Part shown: positions 1-9,075 of the stretch, piece after piece
Layout of the letters: every line of letters begins with the position of its first letter
Numbering within the stretch: position 1 is the first letter of the stretch
Translations under genes and position numbers: made by a program
Assembly (NCBI RefSeq): GCF_019969685.1
Contig: NZ_JAHXYZ010000001.1
Location: 310,001 to 374,000 of the forward strand
Length of the DNA stretch: 64,000 bases
Direction of reading: 5' to 3'
Origin: Microbacterium sp. EST19A
GTDB lineage: Bacteria > Actinomycetota > Actinomycetes > Actinomycetales > Microbacteriaceae
The notes under the pieces: model-generated
The model's database searches: none
What the model saw: only the letters and a program-made list of their open reading frames with translations
Told to the model about the DNA's origin: nothing

Positions 1-3000
1 TTCCCGTCCGACGAGTTCGCCGAGCTCCGGCCGCGCCTCGTCTGGGACCGCGACGCCGGCACGCTCACCGGCCGCCCGGGCGCCCAGCGCATCGCCGTCA
101 CCAGCGGCGGCACGATCCCCGACCGCGGACTCTTCGGCGTCTTCGTCGCGGGCGAGGGCGCAGGCCGGCGCGTCGGCGAGCTCGACGAGGAGATGGTCTA
201 CGAGTCGCGCGTCGGCGACGTCTTCACCCTCGGCACCACCAGCTGGCGGATCGCTGAGATCACCCACGACCGGGTCAACGTGATCCCCGCCTACGGACAG
301 CCGGGCAAGGTGCCGTTCTGGCACGGCGACGGCATCGGACGACCGTTCGAGCTCGGCGAGGCCCTCGGCAAATTCTCGCGCGAAGTCGCCGCCGCCACCC
401 CCGAGAAGGCGGCGCAGCGTCTCATCGAGGCCGGGCTCGACGAGCAGGCGCGGGGCAACCTGATGGCCCACCTCACCGAGCAGCGCGAGGCCACGGGCAC
501 CCTGCCGACCGATCGCACCCTCACCGTCGAGCGTGGTCACGACGAGGTGGGCGACTGGCGCGTCATCCTGCATTCGCCGTACGGCATGAAGGTGCACGCA
601 CCGTGGGCGCTGGCGATCAACGCCCGCATGCGCGAGCGCCTCGGCGTCGAGGGTTCGGCGGTCGCGAGCGACGACGGCATCATCGTGCGGATACCGGATG
701 CCGAGGCCGAGCCGCCCGGTGCCGAGCTGTTCGTCTTCGACCCCGATGAGCTCGAGGTCCTGGTCACGCAGGAGGTCGGCGGCTCCGCGCTGTTCGCCTC
801 GCGCTTCCGGGAGTGCGCGGCGCGGGCGCTGCTCATGCCGCGCACCAACCCGAACCGCCGCAGCCCGCTCTGGCAGCAGCGCCAACGGTCGGCGCAGCTG
901 CTCGAGGTCGCCCGGCGGCATCCGACGTTCCCGGTGATCCTCGAGACCCTCCGCGAGGTGCTGCAAGACGTCTACGACCTCCCGTCGCTGCGCAAGCTCG
1001 CGACCTCGATCGCCGACCGGCGCATCCGCCTCGTCGAGACGCAGCCCGGTCAGCCCTCTCCGTACGCGCGCGATCTGCTGTTCGGCTACGTCGGCGCGTT
1101 CATGTACGAAGGCGACTCCCCCCTTGCCGAGCGGCGGGCGGCAGCGCTCTCGGTCGACCCGGCGCTGCTCGGCGAGCTGCTCGGCACGGTCGAGCTGCGG
1201 GAGCTCCTCGACCCCGAGGTGATCGCGCAGTTCGAGCGCGAGGCGCAGCGTCTCGACCCCGAGCGACGCGCCCGCGGCCTCGAGGGCGTCGCCGACCTGC
1301 TGCGCATGCTCGGCCCGCTCGACGCCGACGAGGTCGCCGCGCGTCTCGATCCCGAGACCGTCACCTCGTCGGCATCCGCTCTCCGCGACGACCTGATCAC
1401 CGCCCGCCGCGCCATTCCCGTGACCATCGGCGGGGTCAGTCGGGTCGCCGCGATCGAAGACGCCGGACGCCTCCGCGACGCACTGGGCGCGGCGCTCCCC
1501 ACCGGCATCCCCGTCGCCTTCCTCGAGCCGATCGCCGACCCGCTCGGCGACCTCGTCGCCCGGCACGCGCGCACCCACGGACCGTTCACGACGGATGCCG
1601 TCGCCTCCCGGTTCGGCATCGGCTCGGCCGTCGCGCGGCACACCCTTCAGCGCCTCGAGAACTCCGGGCGGCTCACGAGCGGGTACTTCCTGCCCGAGGC
1701 CGCGGGCTCCGGGTCCGACATCGAGTGGTGCGACACCGAGGTGCTGCGGCGTCTGCGGATGCGGTCGCTCGCGGCGATCCGCGGATCCGTCGAGCCGGTC
1801 TCCCCCGAGGCCTATGCGCGCTTCCTGCCCGAGTGGCAGCACCTGGGCCGACCGCTGGAGGGCCTCGACGGGGTGCTCACGGTGATCGAGCAGTTCGCCG
1901 GTGTGCCGATCCCCGCGAGCGCCTGGGAGTCGCTGGTGCTGCCGTCACGGGTGCGCGACTACTCCCCCACCATGCTCGACGAGCTGACGACGGCCGGCGA
2001 GGTCATCTGGTCGGGCCACGGCACGCTGCCCGGACGCGACGGCTGGGTGTCGCTGCACCCGGCCGATCTCGCTCCCTTCACCCTTCCCGAGCCCGACACC
2101 GAGATCGCGACCGACTCCCTGGAGGCGCGCATCCTCACCGCGCTGCAGGTGGGCGGCGCGTACTTCGCCGGGCAGCTGAAAGAGATGGCCGGTGCCGAGA
2201 ACGAACAGTCGGTGCTCGAGGCGCTGTGGGGTCTCACCTGGTCGGGGCATGTCACGAACGACACGTTCGCGCCGATCCGCTCCCTGCTCGCGGGCGGTTC
2301 GCAGGCGCACAAGGTCACGCGTCGCGCACCTCGTGCCCGCACCTATCGCGGTATGTCGCTCACCCGCACCGCCCCGCGCCCGACCTCGATCGGCGGACGC
2401 TGGTCGCTGCTGCCCACGATCGAGACGGATGCCGCCCGCCGGGCGACCGTGACGGCGGGCCTGCTGCTCGACCGCTACGGCGTCGTCACGCGCGGCGCCG
2501 TGCAGTCCGAGGGCGTGCCCGGCGGCTTCGCCCAGGCGTACCGCGTGCTCGCCGGCTTCGAAGAGGCGGGGCACTGCCGCCGCGGCTACGTGATCGAGCG
2601 CCTCGGGGCGGCGCAGTTCGCGGCATCCGCCACCGTCGACCGGCTGCGCACCTACGCCGGCCTCAACGACCCGCCCCCGCGGAACGCCGTCACCCTCGCC
2701 GCGACCGACCCGGCCAACCCGTACGGAGCGGCTCTCGGGTGGCCCAAGCGCGACGACGTGTCGCACCGCCCCGGGCGCAAGGCGGGCGGCCTGGTCGTGC
2801 TCGTCGACGGCGAGCTCGTGCTGTACCTCGAGCGCGGCGGCCGCACCGTGATCTCCTTCACCGACGACGGCGACGTGCTGCGCGCCGCCGCCTCCGACCT
2901 CGCCGCGACGGCCCGCGCCCGCCGCCTCGACACGCTCACGGTGGAGAAGACCAACGGCGAAGGCGTCTACGGCACCGATCTGGCGGTCGCCCTGCAGGAA

Positions 3001-3051
3001 GCGGGCTTCGTGGCGACCCCGCGCGGGTACACCCTGCGCAAGGCGGTCTGA
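1..3051 (+). CDS. lhr: Lhr-family ATP-dependent helicase, C-terminal part (5' end outside window)
   Basis: The open frame runs from the first base to a TGA at 3049-3051, so about 1016 C-terminal residues are visible. The Lhr signature region SGGTIPDRGLFGVF and then ELDEEMVYESRVGD is near the start, in frame upstream of the first internal ATG at 193, so that ATG is not the start. Lhr proteins are about 1500-1600 residues: N-terminal SF2 helicase domains (not visible here), then a winged helix and a long C-terminal domain. They are 3'-5' DNA/DNA and RNA/DNA translocases implicated in DNA repair. No DEAD-box motif lies in the visible part, as expected. The next gene starts 21 bases downstream with its own promoter-like hexamer. 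Confidence 0.93.
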   Translation, partial: FPSDEFAELRPRLVWDRDAGTLTGRPGAQRIAVTSGGTIPDRGLFGVFVAGEGAGRRVGELDEEMVYESRVGDVFTLGTTSWRIAEITHDRVNVIPAYGQPGKVPFWHGDGIGRPFELGEALGKFSREVAAATPEKAAQRLIEAGLDEQARGNLMAHLTEQREATGTLPTDRTLTVERGHDEVGDWRVILHSPYGMKVHAPWALAINARMRERLGVEGSAVASDDGIIVRIPDAEAEPPGAELFVFDPDELEVLVTQEVGGSALFASRFRECAARALLMPRTNPNRRSPLWQQRQRSAQLLEVARRHPTFPVILETLREVLQDVYDLPSLRKLATSIADRRIRLVETQPGQPSPYARDLLFGYVGAFMYEGDSPLAERRAAALSVDPALLGELLGTVELRELLDPEVIAQFEREAQRLDPERRARGLEGVADLLRMLGPLDADEVAARLDPETVTSSASALRDDLITARRAIPVTIGGVSRVAAIEDAGRLRDALGAALPTGIPVAFLEPIADPLGDLVARHARTHGPFTTDAVASRFGIGSAVARHTLQRLENSGRLTSGYFLPEAAGSGSDIEWCDTEVLRRLRMRSLAAIRGSVEPVSPEAYARFLPEWQHLGRPLEGLDGVLTVIEQFAGVPIPASAWESLVLPSRVRDYSPTMLDELTTAGEVIWSGHGTLPGRDGWVSLHPADLAPFTLPEPDTEIATDSLEARILTALQVGGAYFAGQLKEMAGAENEQSVLEALWGLTWSGHVTNDTFAPIRSLLAGGSQAHKVTRRAPRARTYRGMSLTRTAPRPTSIGGRWSLLPTIETDAARRATVTAGLLLDRYGVVTRGAVQSEGVPGGFAQAYRVLAGFEEAGHCRRGYVIERLGAAQFAASATVDRLRTYAGLNDPPPRNAVTLAATDPANPYGAALGWPKRDDVSHRPGRKAGGLVVLVDGELVLYLERGGRTVISFTDDGDVLRAAASDLAATARARRLDTLTVEKTNGEGVYGTDLAVALQEAGFVATPRGYTLRKAV

Positions 3052-3072
3052 GGACCGCCTACGCTGAGAGCC

Positions 3073-3870
3073 ATGATCCGAGAGTTCGCCGCCGGCATCC
3101 GCACGCTGCTGCGCGGGTTCGGACTGTGGCGCACCCGCCCGGGGCTGATGAACCTCGGCCTGATCCCCGCGATCATCACGATCGTCGTGCTCGGAGCCGT
3201 GCTGCTGCCCCTGGCGCTCAACATGGGAACGATCGCGTCGTGGATCACGCCGTTCGCCGAGGAATGGCCGGCGCCGTGGAAGGGCCTGGTCCGCGGCGCG
3301 GTCGGCTTCGTGGTCGTCGTCGCGTCGCTCGCCCTCGCCAGCGCCGTGTTCACCGCGTTGACCCTGACCATCGGCGACCCGTTCTACCAGCGCATCTGGC
3401 ACGCGGTCGAGGTCCAACTCGGCGATGCTCCGCCGGCGGACGGCGGCGGCTTCTGGACCACGGTGGCGGAGGGCCTGCGGCTCGTCGTGCTCGGCATCCT
3501 GATCGCGATCCTCGTGCTGTTCATCGGACTCATCCCCGCCGTCGGCGGATTCCTCGGGCCTGTCGCGGGTGTGGTCCTCACCGGACGGCTGCTCGCGCGC
3601 GAGCTCACCGGCCGGGCCTTCGACGCGCGCGACCTGTCGCCGGCCGATCGCGCCGCCCTGTTCTCCGGCAGCCGCGCCCGCGTGCTCGGGTTCGGCGTCG
3701 CGACCCAGTTGTGCTTCCTCATCCCCGGTGGCGCCGTCGTCGTCATGCCGGTGGCCGTCGCGGGCAGCACGATGCTCGCCCGCGACATGCTCGCCCGTAC
3801 CGCTCTGCCGTCAGGCGCGGCGGCCGGCGCCGGCACCCACTCCCTCCCGACCAGCCCCGGAGCCTCCTGA
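3073..3870 (+). CDS. EI24 domain integral membrane protein
   Basis: A 265-residue membrane protein of the EI24/CysZ-like family. Several hydrophobic segments are visible (around residues 28-50, 75-100, 135-165 and 210-235), with a conserved-looking TIGDPFYQRIW stretch after the second. The function of the actinobacterial members is unknown; CysZ in proteobacteria is a sulfate channel, but that should not be transferred to this protein. TACGCT at 3060-3065 followed by 7 bases to the ATG suggests leaderless transcription. The stop overlaps the start of the next gene (TGATG), so the glycosylase is probably co-transcribed. Confidence 0.82.
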   Translation: MIREFAAGIRTLLRGFGLWRTRPGLMNLGLIPAIITIVVLGAVLLPLALNMGTIASWITPFAEEWPAPWKGLVRGAVGFVVVVASLALASAVFTALTLTIGDPFYQRIWHAVEVQLGDAPPADGGGFWTTVAEGLRLVVLGILIAILVLFIGLIPAVGGFLGPVAGVVLTGRLLARELTGRAFDARDLSPADRAALFSGSRARVLGFGVATQLCFLIPGGAVVVMPVAVAGSTMLARDMLARTALPSGAAAGAGTHSLPTSPGAS

Positions 3871-4643
3871 TGCCCGAGGGCGATACCGTCTTCCGCACGG
3901 CACGGCGCCTCGACGAGGCGCTGGCCGGCGGCGAGGTCACGCGCTTCGACCTGCGGGTTCCGCGCTTCGCGACCGTCGACCTCACCGGTCAGCCGGTGCA
4001 CGGCGCCGTGTCGCGCGGCAAGCATCTGCTGCTGCGCATCGGCGACACCACGATTCATTCCCATCTGCGCATGGACGGCGCCTGGTTCGTCTACAAGCCC
4101 GGCGAGAAGTGGCGGCATCCGGCGTACAAGGTGCGAGCGATCGTGGGCACCGCCGAGCGCGAGGCCGTCGGCGTCGACATCGCCGAGATCGAGGTCGTGC
4201 CGACCCGCGACGAAGAACAGCTCGTCGGCTATCTCGGGCCCGATCCGCTCGCCGACGACTGGGACATCGCCGAGGCGATCCGCCGTCTCGGCGCCGACAC
4301 ACGCAGCATCCATGTCGCCCTTCTCGACCAGCGCAACGTCGCAGGATTCGGCAACGAGTACGCCGCGGAACTCCTGTTCCTGCGGGGAATCCTGCCGACC
4401 ACGCCGACACCCGACGTCGATGTCGCCGCACTCCTCTCCCTCGGGGTCCGCACGATCCGCGCCAACCGCGATCGCTCCGCCCGCACCTTCACCGGCATCG
4501 ACCGGCCGGGTCAGGCGGCGTGGGTGTACGGACGCTCCGGGCGCCCCTGTCGGCGCTGTGGAACGAGGATCCTGCGCGGCGAGCTCGGCGCCGATCCGAC
4601 CCGCGAACGCGTCACGTTCTGGTGCCCGTTCTGCCAGCGCTGA
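3870..4643 (+). CDS. nei2: DNA glycosylase/AP lyase of the Fpg/Nei family (endonuclease VIII type)
   Basis: 257 residues starting MPEGDTV, where Pro2 (after Met removal, the catalytic N-terminal amine) and Glu3 are the family's active-site residues. MPEGDTV rather than MPELPEV points to the Nei subfamily, as in mycobacterial Nei2. The C-terminus carries a zinc finger: CRRC, then CPFC 33 residues later. An HhH-like helix segment (QRNVAGFGNEYAAE) lies mid-protein. It removes oxidised pyrimidines in base-excision repair. The start overlaps the stop of the EI24 gene by one base. Confidence 0.92.
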   Translation: MPEGDTVFRTARRLDEALAGGEVTRFDLRVPRFATVDLTGQPVHGAVSRGKHLLLRIGDTTIHSHLRMDGAWFVYKPGEKWRHPAYKVRAIVGTAEREAVGVDIAEIEVVPTRDEEQLVGYLGPDPLADDWDIAEAIRRLGADTRSIHVALLDQRNVAGFGNEYAAELLFLRGILPTTPTPDVDVAALLSLGVRTIRANRDRSARTFTGIDRPGQAAWVYGRSGRPCRRCGTRILRGELGADPTRERVTFWCPFCQR

Positions 4644-4724
4644 GCATCATCCATCCGCGGGAATGAATCCGCACCTCCTGTGGTTGTTGATATATCCGGG
4701 GAACTCCGGAACACGGGAGGAATC

Positions 4725-5132
4725 GTGGGCAAGAACTACGTCGACATCGAGAACGACCAGGGAGCGACGCTGCGTTACCGCAAGCACGCCAATGGCCGCG
4801 GTCTCGTCGCGCACGGAGCGAAGGTGCACCCCAAGGCGCACATCGAGGCCGGCGCGTACATCGAACCGGGAGCGCGCATCGGCGCCGGGGCGACGATCGC
4901 ACGCGGCGCCTGGATCGAACCGGACGCCGTGATCGGCGAGGGAGCTCACATCGAGGCCCACGCGCACATCGGTCAGGGCGCAGCGATCGGCGACAACGCC
5001 CACGTCGGCGTCCGCACCGAGGTCGGAGCCGGAGCCCGCATCGTACGCGGCGCCCGCATCGGCGACGACGAGACGGTCGCCGCCGGTCTCACCGTCGCGA
5101 CGACGTCGAAGGGCCTCTGGCTCGCCGCCTGA
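4725..5132 (+). CDS. Small left-handed beta-helix (bacterial hexapeptide repeat) protein
   Basis: 135 residues, almost all hexapeptide repeats of the [IV]-x-x-G-A-x type (AHIEAGAYIEPGARIGAGATIARGA and on), which fold as a left-handed beta helix. Proteins with this fold include acyltransferases and gamma-carbonic anhydrases. I see no acceptor-binding insert or obvious catalytic loop histidines beyond those in HIEAHAHIG, so the activity is open. The chosen start is GTG 4725, 4 bases after GGGAGG at 4715-4720; an ATG at 4680 in the same frame has no good ribosome binding site. Confidence 0.7.
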   Translation: MGKNYVDIENDQGATLRYRKHANGRGLVAHGAKVHPKAHIEAGAYIEPGARIGAGATIARGAWIEPDAVIGEGAHIEAHAHIGQGAAIGDNAHVGVRTEVGAGARIVRGARIGDDETVAAGLTVATTSKGLWLAA

Positions 5133-5156
5133 GCGGCCCCCGGCGATCGCCTGCCC

Positions 5157-5816
5157 TCAGAGCAGGCGTCGCTCCGACGCCCACACGGTGAGTTCATGCC
5201 GTGACGAGAGCTGGAGCTTCCGCAGCACGGATGACACGTGCGTCTCGACCGTCTTGATCGAGATGAACAGCTCCGACGCGACCTCCTTGTAGGCGTATCC
5301 GCGGGCGATGAGGCGCATGACCTCCTGCTCGCGTGCCGACAGCCGATCGAGTTCGTCGGTCGCCGTGGCGATCTCGCCCGCGACCGCGCCGAACGCATCG
5401 AGCACGAACCCGGCGAGCCGTGGCGAGAACACCGCGTCGCCGCCGGCCACCGCGTGCACGGCACCGCTCACCTCGGCACCGGACGAGCCCTTCGTGATGT
5501 ACCCGCGGGCTCCGGCCCGGATGACGCGCACGACGTCGGCCGCGGCATCCGACACGCTCAGCGCCAGGAAGCGGGATGCCGTCGGCAGCGAGCCGCGGAT
5601 CACCGACTCCCCTCCGGTCGAGTCGTCGCCGCTGCCGCCGGGAAGATGCACGTCGAGCAGCACCACGTCGGGCTGAGTCTCACGGATGACCGCGATCGCC
5701 GACGGCACGTCCGCTGCCTCGCCGACCACGTCCACGCTCGCATCGAGGTCGGCACGGAGCCCCGAGCGGAAGATCGAGTGGTCGTCGACGATCACGATCC
5801 GGATGCTGTCACCCAC
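5157..5816 (-). CDS. NarL/LuxR-family response regulator, partner of the PspC-fused kinase
   Basis: 219 residues: receiver domain about 5-125 with acidic pair D11-D12 and phosphoacceptor D55 in VVLLDVHLP, then a LuxR-type helix-turn-helix at about 155-215 (LSAREQEVMRLIARGYAYKEVA). The receiver has an insertion after the phosphorylation site (GGSGDDSTGGES), seen in relatives of this locus. The start is GTG 5816, preceded by AGGAGAG; it overlaps the kinase stop by 8 bases, so the two are translationally coupled. It probably controls the divergent PspC gene and envelope-stress genes. Confidence 0.88.
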   Translation of the reverse strand: MGDSIRIVIVDDHSIFRSGLRADLDASVDVVGEAADVPSAIAVIRETQPDVVLLDVHLPGGSGDDSTGGESVIRGSLPTASRFLALSVSDAAADVVRVIRAGARGYITKGSSGAEVSGAVHAVAGGDAVFSPRLAGFVLDAFGAVAGEIATATDELDRLSAREQEVMRLIARGYAYKEVASELFISIKTVETHVSSVLRKLQLSSRHELTVWASERRLL

Positions 5817-7074
5817 GGTCACTCTCCTCGCCCTGTGATGGATTCGCCGGCTGTGGGCCGCTGCCGCCGCGCTGCCCGGTCGTGATGCGCAGATGCACCT
5901 CGGTGCCGTTCTCGTCGCTGCGCACGGAGCCTGCGCCCCCTGCGCGTCGCATCCGGCCGATGATCGACTCGCGCACGCCCAGACGATCGCTCGGCACGTC
6001 GTCGAGCCGGAAGCCGGGGCCGCGGTCGCGCACGAAGACGTCGACGTCGGTGACACTCCCCTCGATGTACACCGAGATCTCCCCGGCGGCATGGCGGGCG
6101 GCGTTCAGCATCGCCTCACGCGCTGCGGCGGCGAGCTCCCCGCTCGCCCGCTCCGTGGAGAGGCCCGCGGACACGACCTCGATCCGCACCGGGTAGTCGA
6201 GCTCCAGCCCGCCGGCGTAGTCGCGCAGGTCCGTCGCGAGGTCGCTGTCCGCCGGGGCATCGCCGTCGTACAGCCAGGCGCGCAGCTCGCGCTCCTGCGC
6301 CCTCGCGAGACGGGCCGCCTCGCTCGACGCCCCCGCCCTGTTCTGGATCAGCGCGAGGGTCTGCAGCACCGAGTCATGCAGATGCGCGGCCATCTCGCTG
6401 CGCTGCTCCTCACGGATGCGGCGCACGCGCTCGCCCGCGAGCTCGCGCCAGCGCGGGATCAGCGTGGACGACACGACGGCGAGGAGACCGGCGAGCGGGA
6501 TCAGCACGAGGGCCACGCTGCCGACGGGCCTCGTGAGGAGCAGACCGAACACCACCGCGAGGAGCAGGACCGACAGGATGCGGAGAATCGCCGTGTGCCG
6601 CGGTCCTCTGGCCGTATCGGTGCGGTCGATGAGCGTGGCCCAGAGCCCCGCACCGGCGGCGAGAGCGACGGTCGCGGAAACCACCGTGGCAGAGGAAACC
6701 ACCACGGCAGCGGCATCCGGCGGCATCTCCGCGCGCACCTCATCCGCGCCCTGGCCCCCGAGAGCGACGAGCAGCACACCGAGCACGGCAGGGGCCAACA
6801 GGATCCAGGCCACCGGCATCCGTCGCGTCGGCGATCCCTCACCCTCGGCCCACGGCGTGAAGGTCCAGCACCAGGCGTAGAGCAGGATGCCGGCACCGCC
6901 GCAGAGCGCGAGAGCGACGAAGAGCGCCCGCACCATCCACACCTTCGCGCCGAGGTGGCGGGCGAGGCCGGCGCTCACGCCGGACACGAGGCAGTCGCGA
7001 TCGCGGGTCAGCGCCGGGCGCGGCGGCACCTCTGCAGGAGAGGTCCGCGCGGGAGCGGGCGCCGAAGAGGACAT
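5809..7074 (-). CDS. Sensor histidine kinase with N-terminal PspC domain
   Basis: 421 residues: PspC domain at about 22-77, further membrane segments at about 88-107, 125-145, 163-182 and 186-202, HisKA_3 dimerisation helix with the phospho-histidine H233 in HLHDSVLQTL, and a HATPase domain (EAMLNAARHA N-box; RDRGPGFRLDDV). The C-terminus is a short acidic/glycine tail. Fusion of PspC to the kinase suggests it senses membrane stress. ATG 7074 is preferred over the in-frame TTG at 7086; TTGGAT lies 6 bases upstream, a possible leaderless start. It is transcribed away from the PspC gene at 7189. Confidence 0.9.
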   Translation of the reverse strand: MSSSAPAPARTSPAEVPPRPALTRDRDCLVSGVSAGLARHLGAKVWMVRALFVALALCGGAGILLYAWCWTFTPWAEGEGSPTRRMPVAWILLAPAVLGVLLVALGGQGADEVRAEMPPDAAAVVVSSATVVSATVALAAGAGLWATLIDRTDTARGPRHTAILRILSVLLLAVVFGLLLTRPVGSVALVLIPLAGLLAVVSSTLIPRWRELAGERVRRIREEQRSEMAAHLHDSVLQTLALIQNRAGASSEAARLARAQERELRAWLYDGDAPADSDLATDLRDYAGGLELDYPVRIEVVSAGLSTERASGELAAAAREAMLNAARHAAGEISVYIEGSVTDVDVFVRDRGPGFRLDDVPSDRLGVRESIIGRMRRAGGAGSVRSDENGTEVHLRITTGQRGGSGPQPANPSQGEESDRG

Positions 7075-7188
7075 GTCGACATCCAATCATCCGCGAGCGC
7101 GATCCGGGGCCTCCCCCGTGCAGAACCAGGGGTCGCTCAGGGGTTCCCCCCATAGCTGGAGAGGGACGCCTGCCGTCAGGATCGAAGC

Positions 7189-8769
7189 ATGACGATTCCG
7201 ACTGCGCCTCCGCCCCCTGCCGACCACGCCGATCCCGGCGCCGGCACACCGGGCCCGGTCGCCCCGCAGGGCGCCGAGCGCTTCCTCCTCTGGGTCGCCG
7301 GTCTCGGCGTCGCCCGTTCCGACGGATGGCTCGGCGGCGTCGCCGCCGGCATCGCCGCCCGGCTGCGGATCGATCCGCTGATCGTGCGCGGCGTGCTCGT
7401 GATCGCCGCCCTGTTCGGCCTGCCGGTGATCTTCCTCTACGCGGTCGCATGGGCCCTGCTGCCCGACATCGACGGCCGCGTGCATGCCCGCGACCTGCTG
7501 CGACAGAACTACCAGCCCGTGCAGCTCGGCATTCTCGGGATGGCGATCGTGGGGCTCGTCCCGACCGCTCCGCTCACCGGCCGACTGTTCGGCTTCGGCT
7601 ATGAGAGCTGGTCGGCCCTGGCCCTGTTCAGCTGGATCGTCGGCCTCGTCATCGTGGGCGGCCTGCTCTTCCTGATCGTGCGTGCTGCGAGCCGCACCCC
7701 GGGTGCTTCCGCGCCGGATCTGCCGATGGCTTCCGCAGATCCGGCGGCCCCGGCCGCGTCCGTCCCCTTCAGCGGTTCGGGTACCGCTGAAGGGGCGGAC
7801 GCCACTTCCGTCGACGCGTACGCCGCACCGGCCGCGCCAGCCGCGCCGTCCTCGCCGTCCGCATCCGCCGCGGTCACCACCGAGGTTCCGCCTGCTCCCC
7901 CGGCACCGCTGCCGTCAGGCGTCCAGGATCCGGCCGACGTCGCCGCCTGGCGGGCCCAGCACACCGCGTGGAAGGAACAGGACCAGGCCTGGCGTCGCCG
8001 CCAGCAGGATGCCGAGCGCGCGGCCCGAGACGAGCTGCGTCGTGAGCGCCAGGCGGCGGCCGGCGTGTTCGCCGCAGAGGCGGCCGAGCGTCGCCGCATC
8101 CGCCGCGCCGCCAACCCCCGCGCCGGATTCGCGATCGTCGCATCCGTGATCGGCCTCGCGATCGTGACCGGAGCCGTCGTCGGACTCCGGAGCGGCGGCG
8201 ACGGCACGAGCGGAGCGCTCGGCCTGCTCTCCGCGGCACTCGTGCTCGCGGTCGGGATGATCGTGGCCGGGGCGTTCCGCCGACGGAGCGGCTTCCTCGC
8301 CTTCGCGACCGTGCTCACCCTCGCGGGCGGCCTGGTGGCCGGCGGCTTCTCCGCCTTCCAGGACGTGAGCCTCGGATGGGCGTCGATCTCGAACAACCGG
8401 GCCGCGCACGTGCGGCAGCCGTTCGGTGAGCTCTACATCAACCTCAACCAGCACGACGCCGGCACCCGCCCGATCGTGGTCGACAAGGGGTCCGGAACGA
8501 CTCTCATCTACGTGGATCCCGGTGTCGAGCTCGACCTGCGCGCCACCGTCGACACCGCGACCGTGGAGTGGGTGCGGGTCGAGATGGAGACCGGCACCAT
8601 CATCGACAGCGGCACCTGGGGCGGCCAGGGCGACGGCGACGTGCACACCGTCACCGAGAAGCTGACGTCGGAGACCGCGTCGACGACGACCGTGCAACCG
8701 GTCACCATCGACCAGGGCAGCGGCACCGTCACGATCACGATCTACGAGCCGAAGGACGAAGAACGATGA
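7189..8769 (+). CDS. PspC domain membrane protein, probable envelope-stress effector
   Basis: 526 residues. An N-terminal PspC domain (about 40-100, ending VAWALLPDID) is followed by membrane segments at about 120-165, a long Pro/Ala/Ser-rich linker (about 175-240), a charged coiled-coil-like stretch (AWKEQDQAWRRRQQDAERAARDELRRER), three more membrane segments (about 320-395), and a C-terminal soluble domain rich in beta strands (about 400-526), which resembles the LiaF-like C-terminal domains found in such proteins. It is divergent from the PspC kinase, the usual arrangement for a stress circuit. The stop overlaps the next start (ATGA). Confidence 0.82.
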   Translation: MTIPTAPPPPADHADPGAGTPGPVAPQGAERFLLWVAGLGVARSDGWLGGVAAGIAARLRIDPLIVRGVLVIAALFGLPVIFLYAVAWALLPDIDGRVHARDLLRQNYQPVQLGILGMAIVGLVPTAPLTGRLFGFGYESWSALALFSWIVGLVIVGGLLFLIVRAASRTPGASAPDLPMASADPAAPAASVPFSGSGTAEGADATSVDAYAAPAAPAAPSSPSASAAVTTEVPPAPPAPLPSGVQDPADVAAWRAQHTAWKEQDQAWRRRQQDAERAARDELRRERQAAAGVFAAEAAERRRIRRAANPRAGFAIVASVIGLAIVTGAVVGLRSGGDGTSGALGLLSAALVLAVGMIVAGAFRRRSGFLAFATVLTLAGGLVAGGFSAFQDVSLGWASISNNRAAHVRQPFGELYINLNQHDAGTRPIVVDKGSGTTLIYVDPGVELDLRATVDTATVEWVRVEMETGTIIDSGTWGGQGDGDVHTVTEKLTSETASTTTVQPVTIDQGSGTVTITIYEPKDEER

Positions 8770-9065
8770 CCTCCACGACCGCGAGCACGACCGCGACCTC
8801 GACCTCGACCTCCGAAGAGCTCACCCCGCCGCGCACCCGCTGGGCCGCGATCGTCTGGGGCCTCCTGTTCGCCGCCGTCGCCGCCAGCGCGCTGTGGCTG
8901 CTCGCCGACGACGACCGTCGATCCGGCATCGCCGACTGGACGGCTTCCCTGACCCCGGCCACGATCGGCACCATCGCGATCCTGACGGTCGGCGTGCTGC
9001 TGCTCGTCGCGGGCGCCGCCGGCCTCCTCCGCCGAGTGCAACGACGGATGGCAGCGGGCGCGTAG
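8766..9065 (+). CDS. Small two-helix membrane protein in the PspC operon
   Basis: 99 residues with a Thr/Ser-rich N-terminus (about 1-20) and two predicted membrane helices (about 27-45 and 63-82) ending in a basic tail (RRVQRRMAAGA). ATG 8766 overlaps the stop of the PspC gene by four bases, so it is translationally coupled. I do not recognise a named family. Position suggests an accessory subunit of the PspC envelope-stress system. Confidence 0.72.
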   Translation: MTSTTASTTATSTSTSEELTPPRTRWAAIVWGLLFAAVAASALWLLADDDRRSGIADWTASLTPATIGTIAILTVGVLLLVAGAAGLLRRVQRRMAAGA

Positions 9066-9075
9066 CCTGGACGGC

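Noticed and set aside
813..4643. Continuous 1276-codon frame on the plus strand
   Set aside because: It is an Arg/Ala/Pro-rich shadow of lhr and the EI24 gene in another frame; only its last 258 codons (from 3870) are a real gene.
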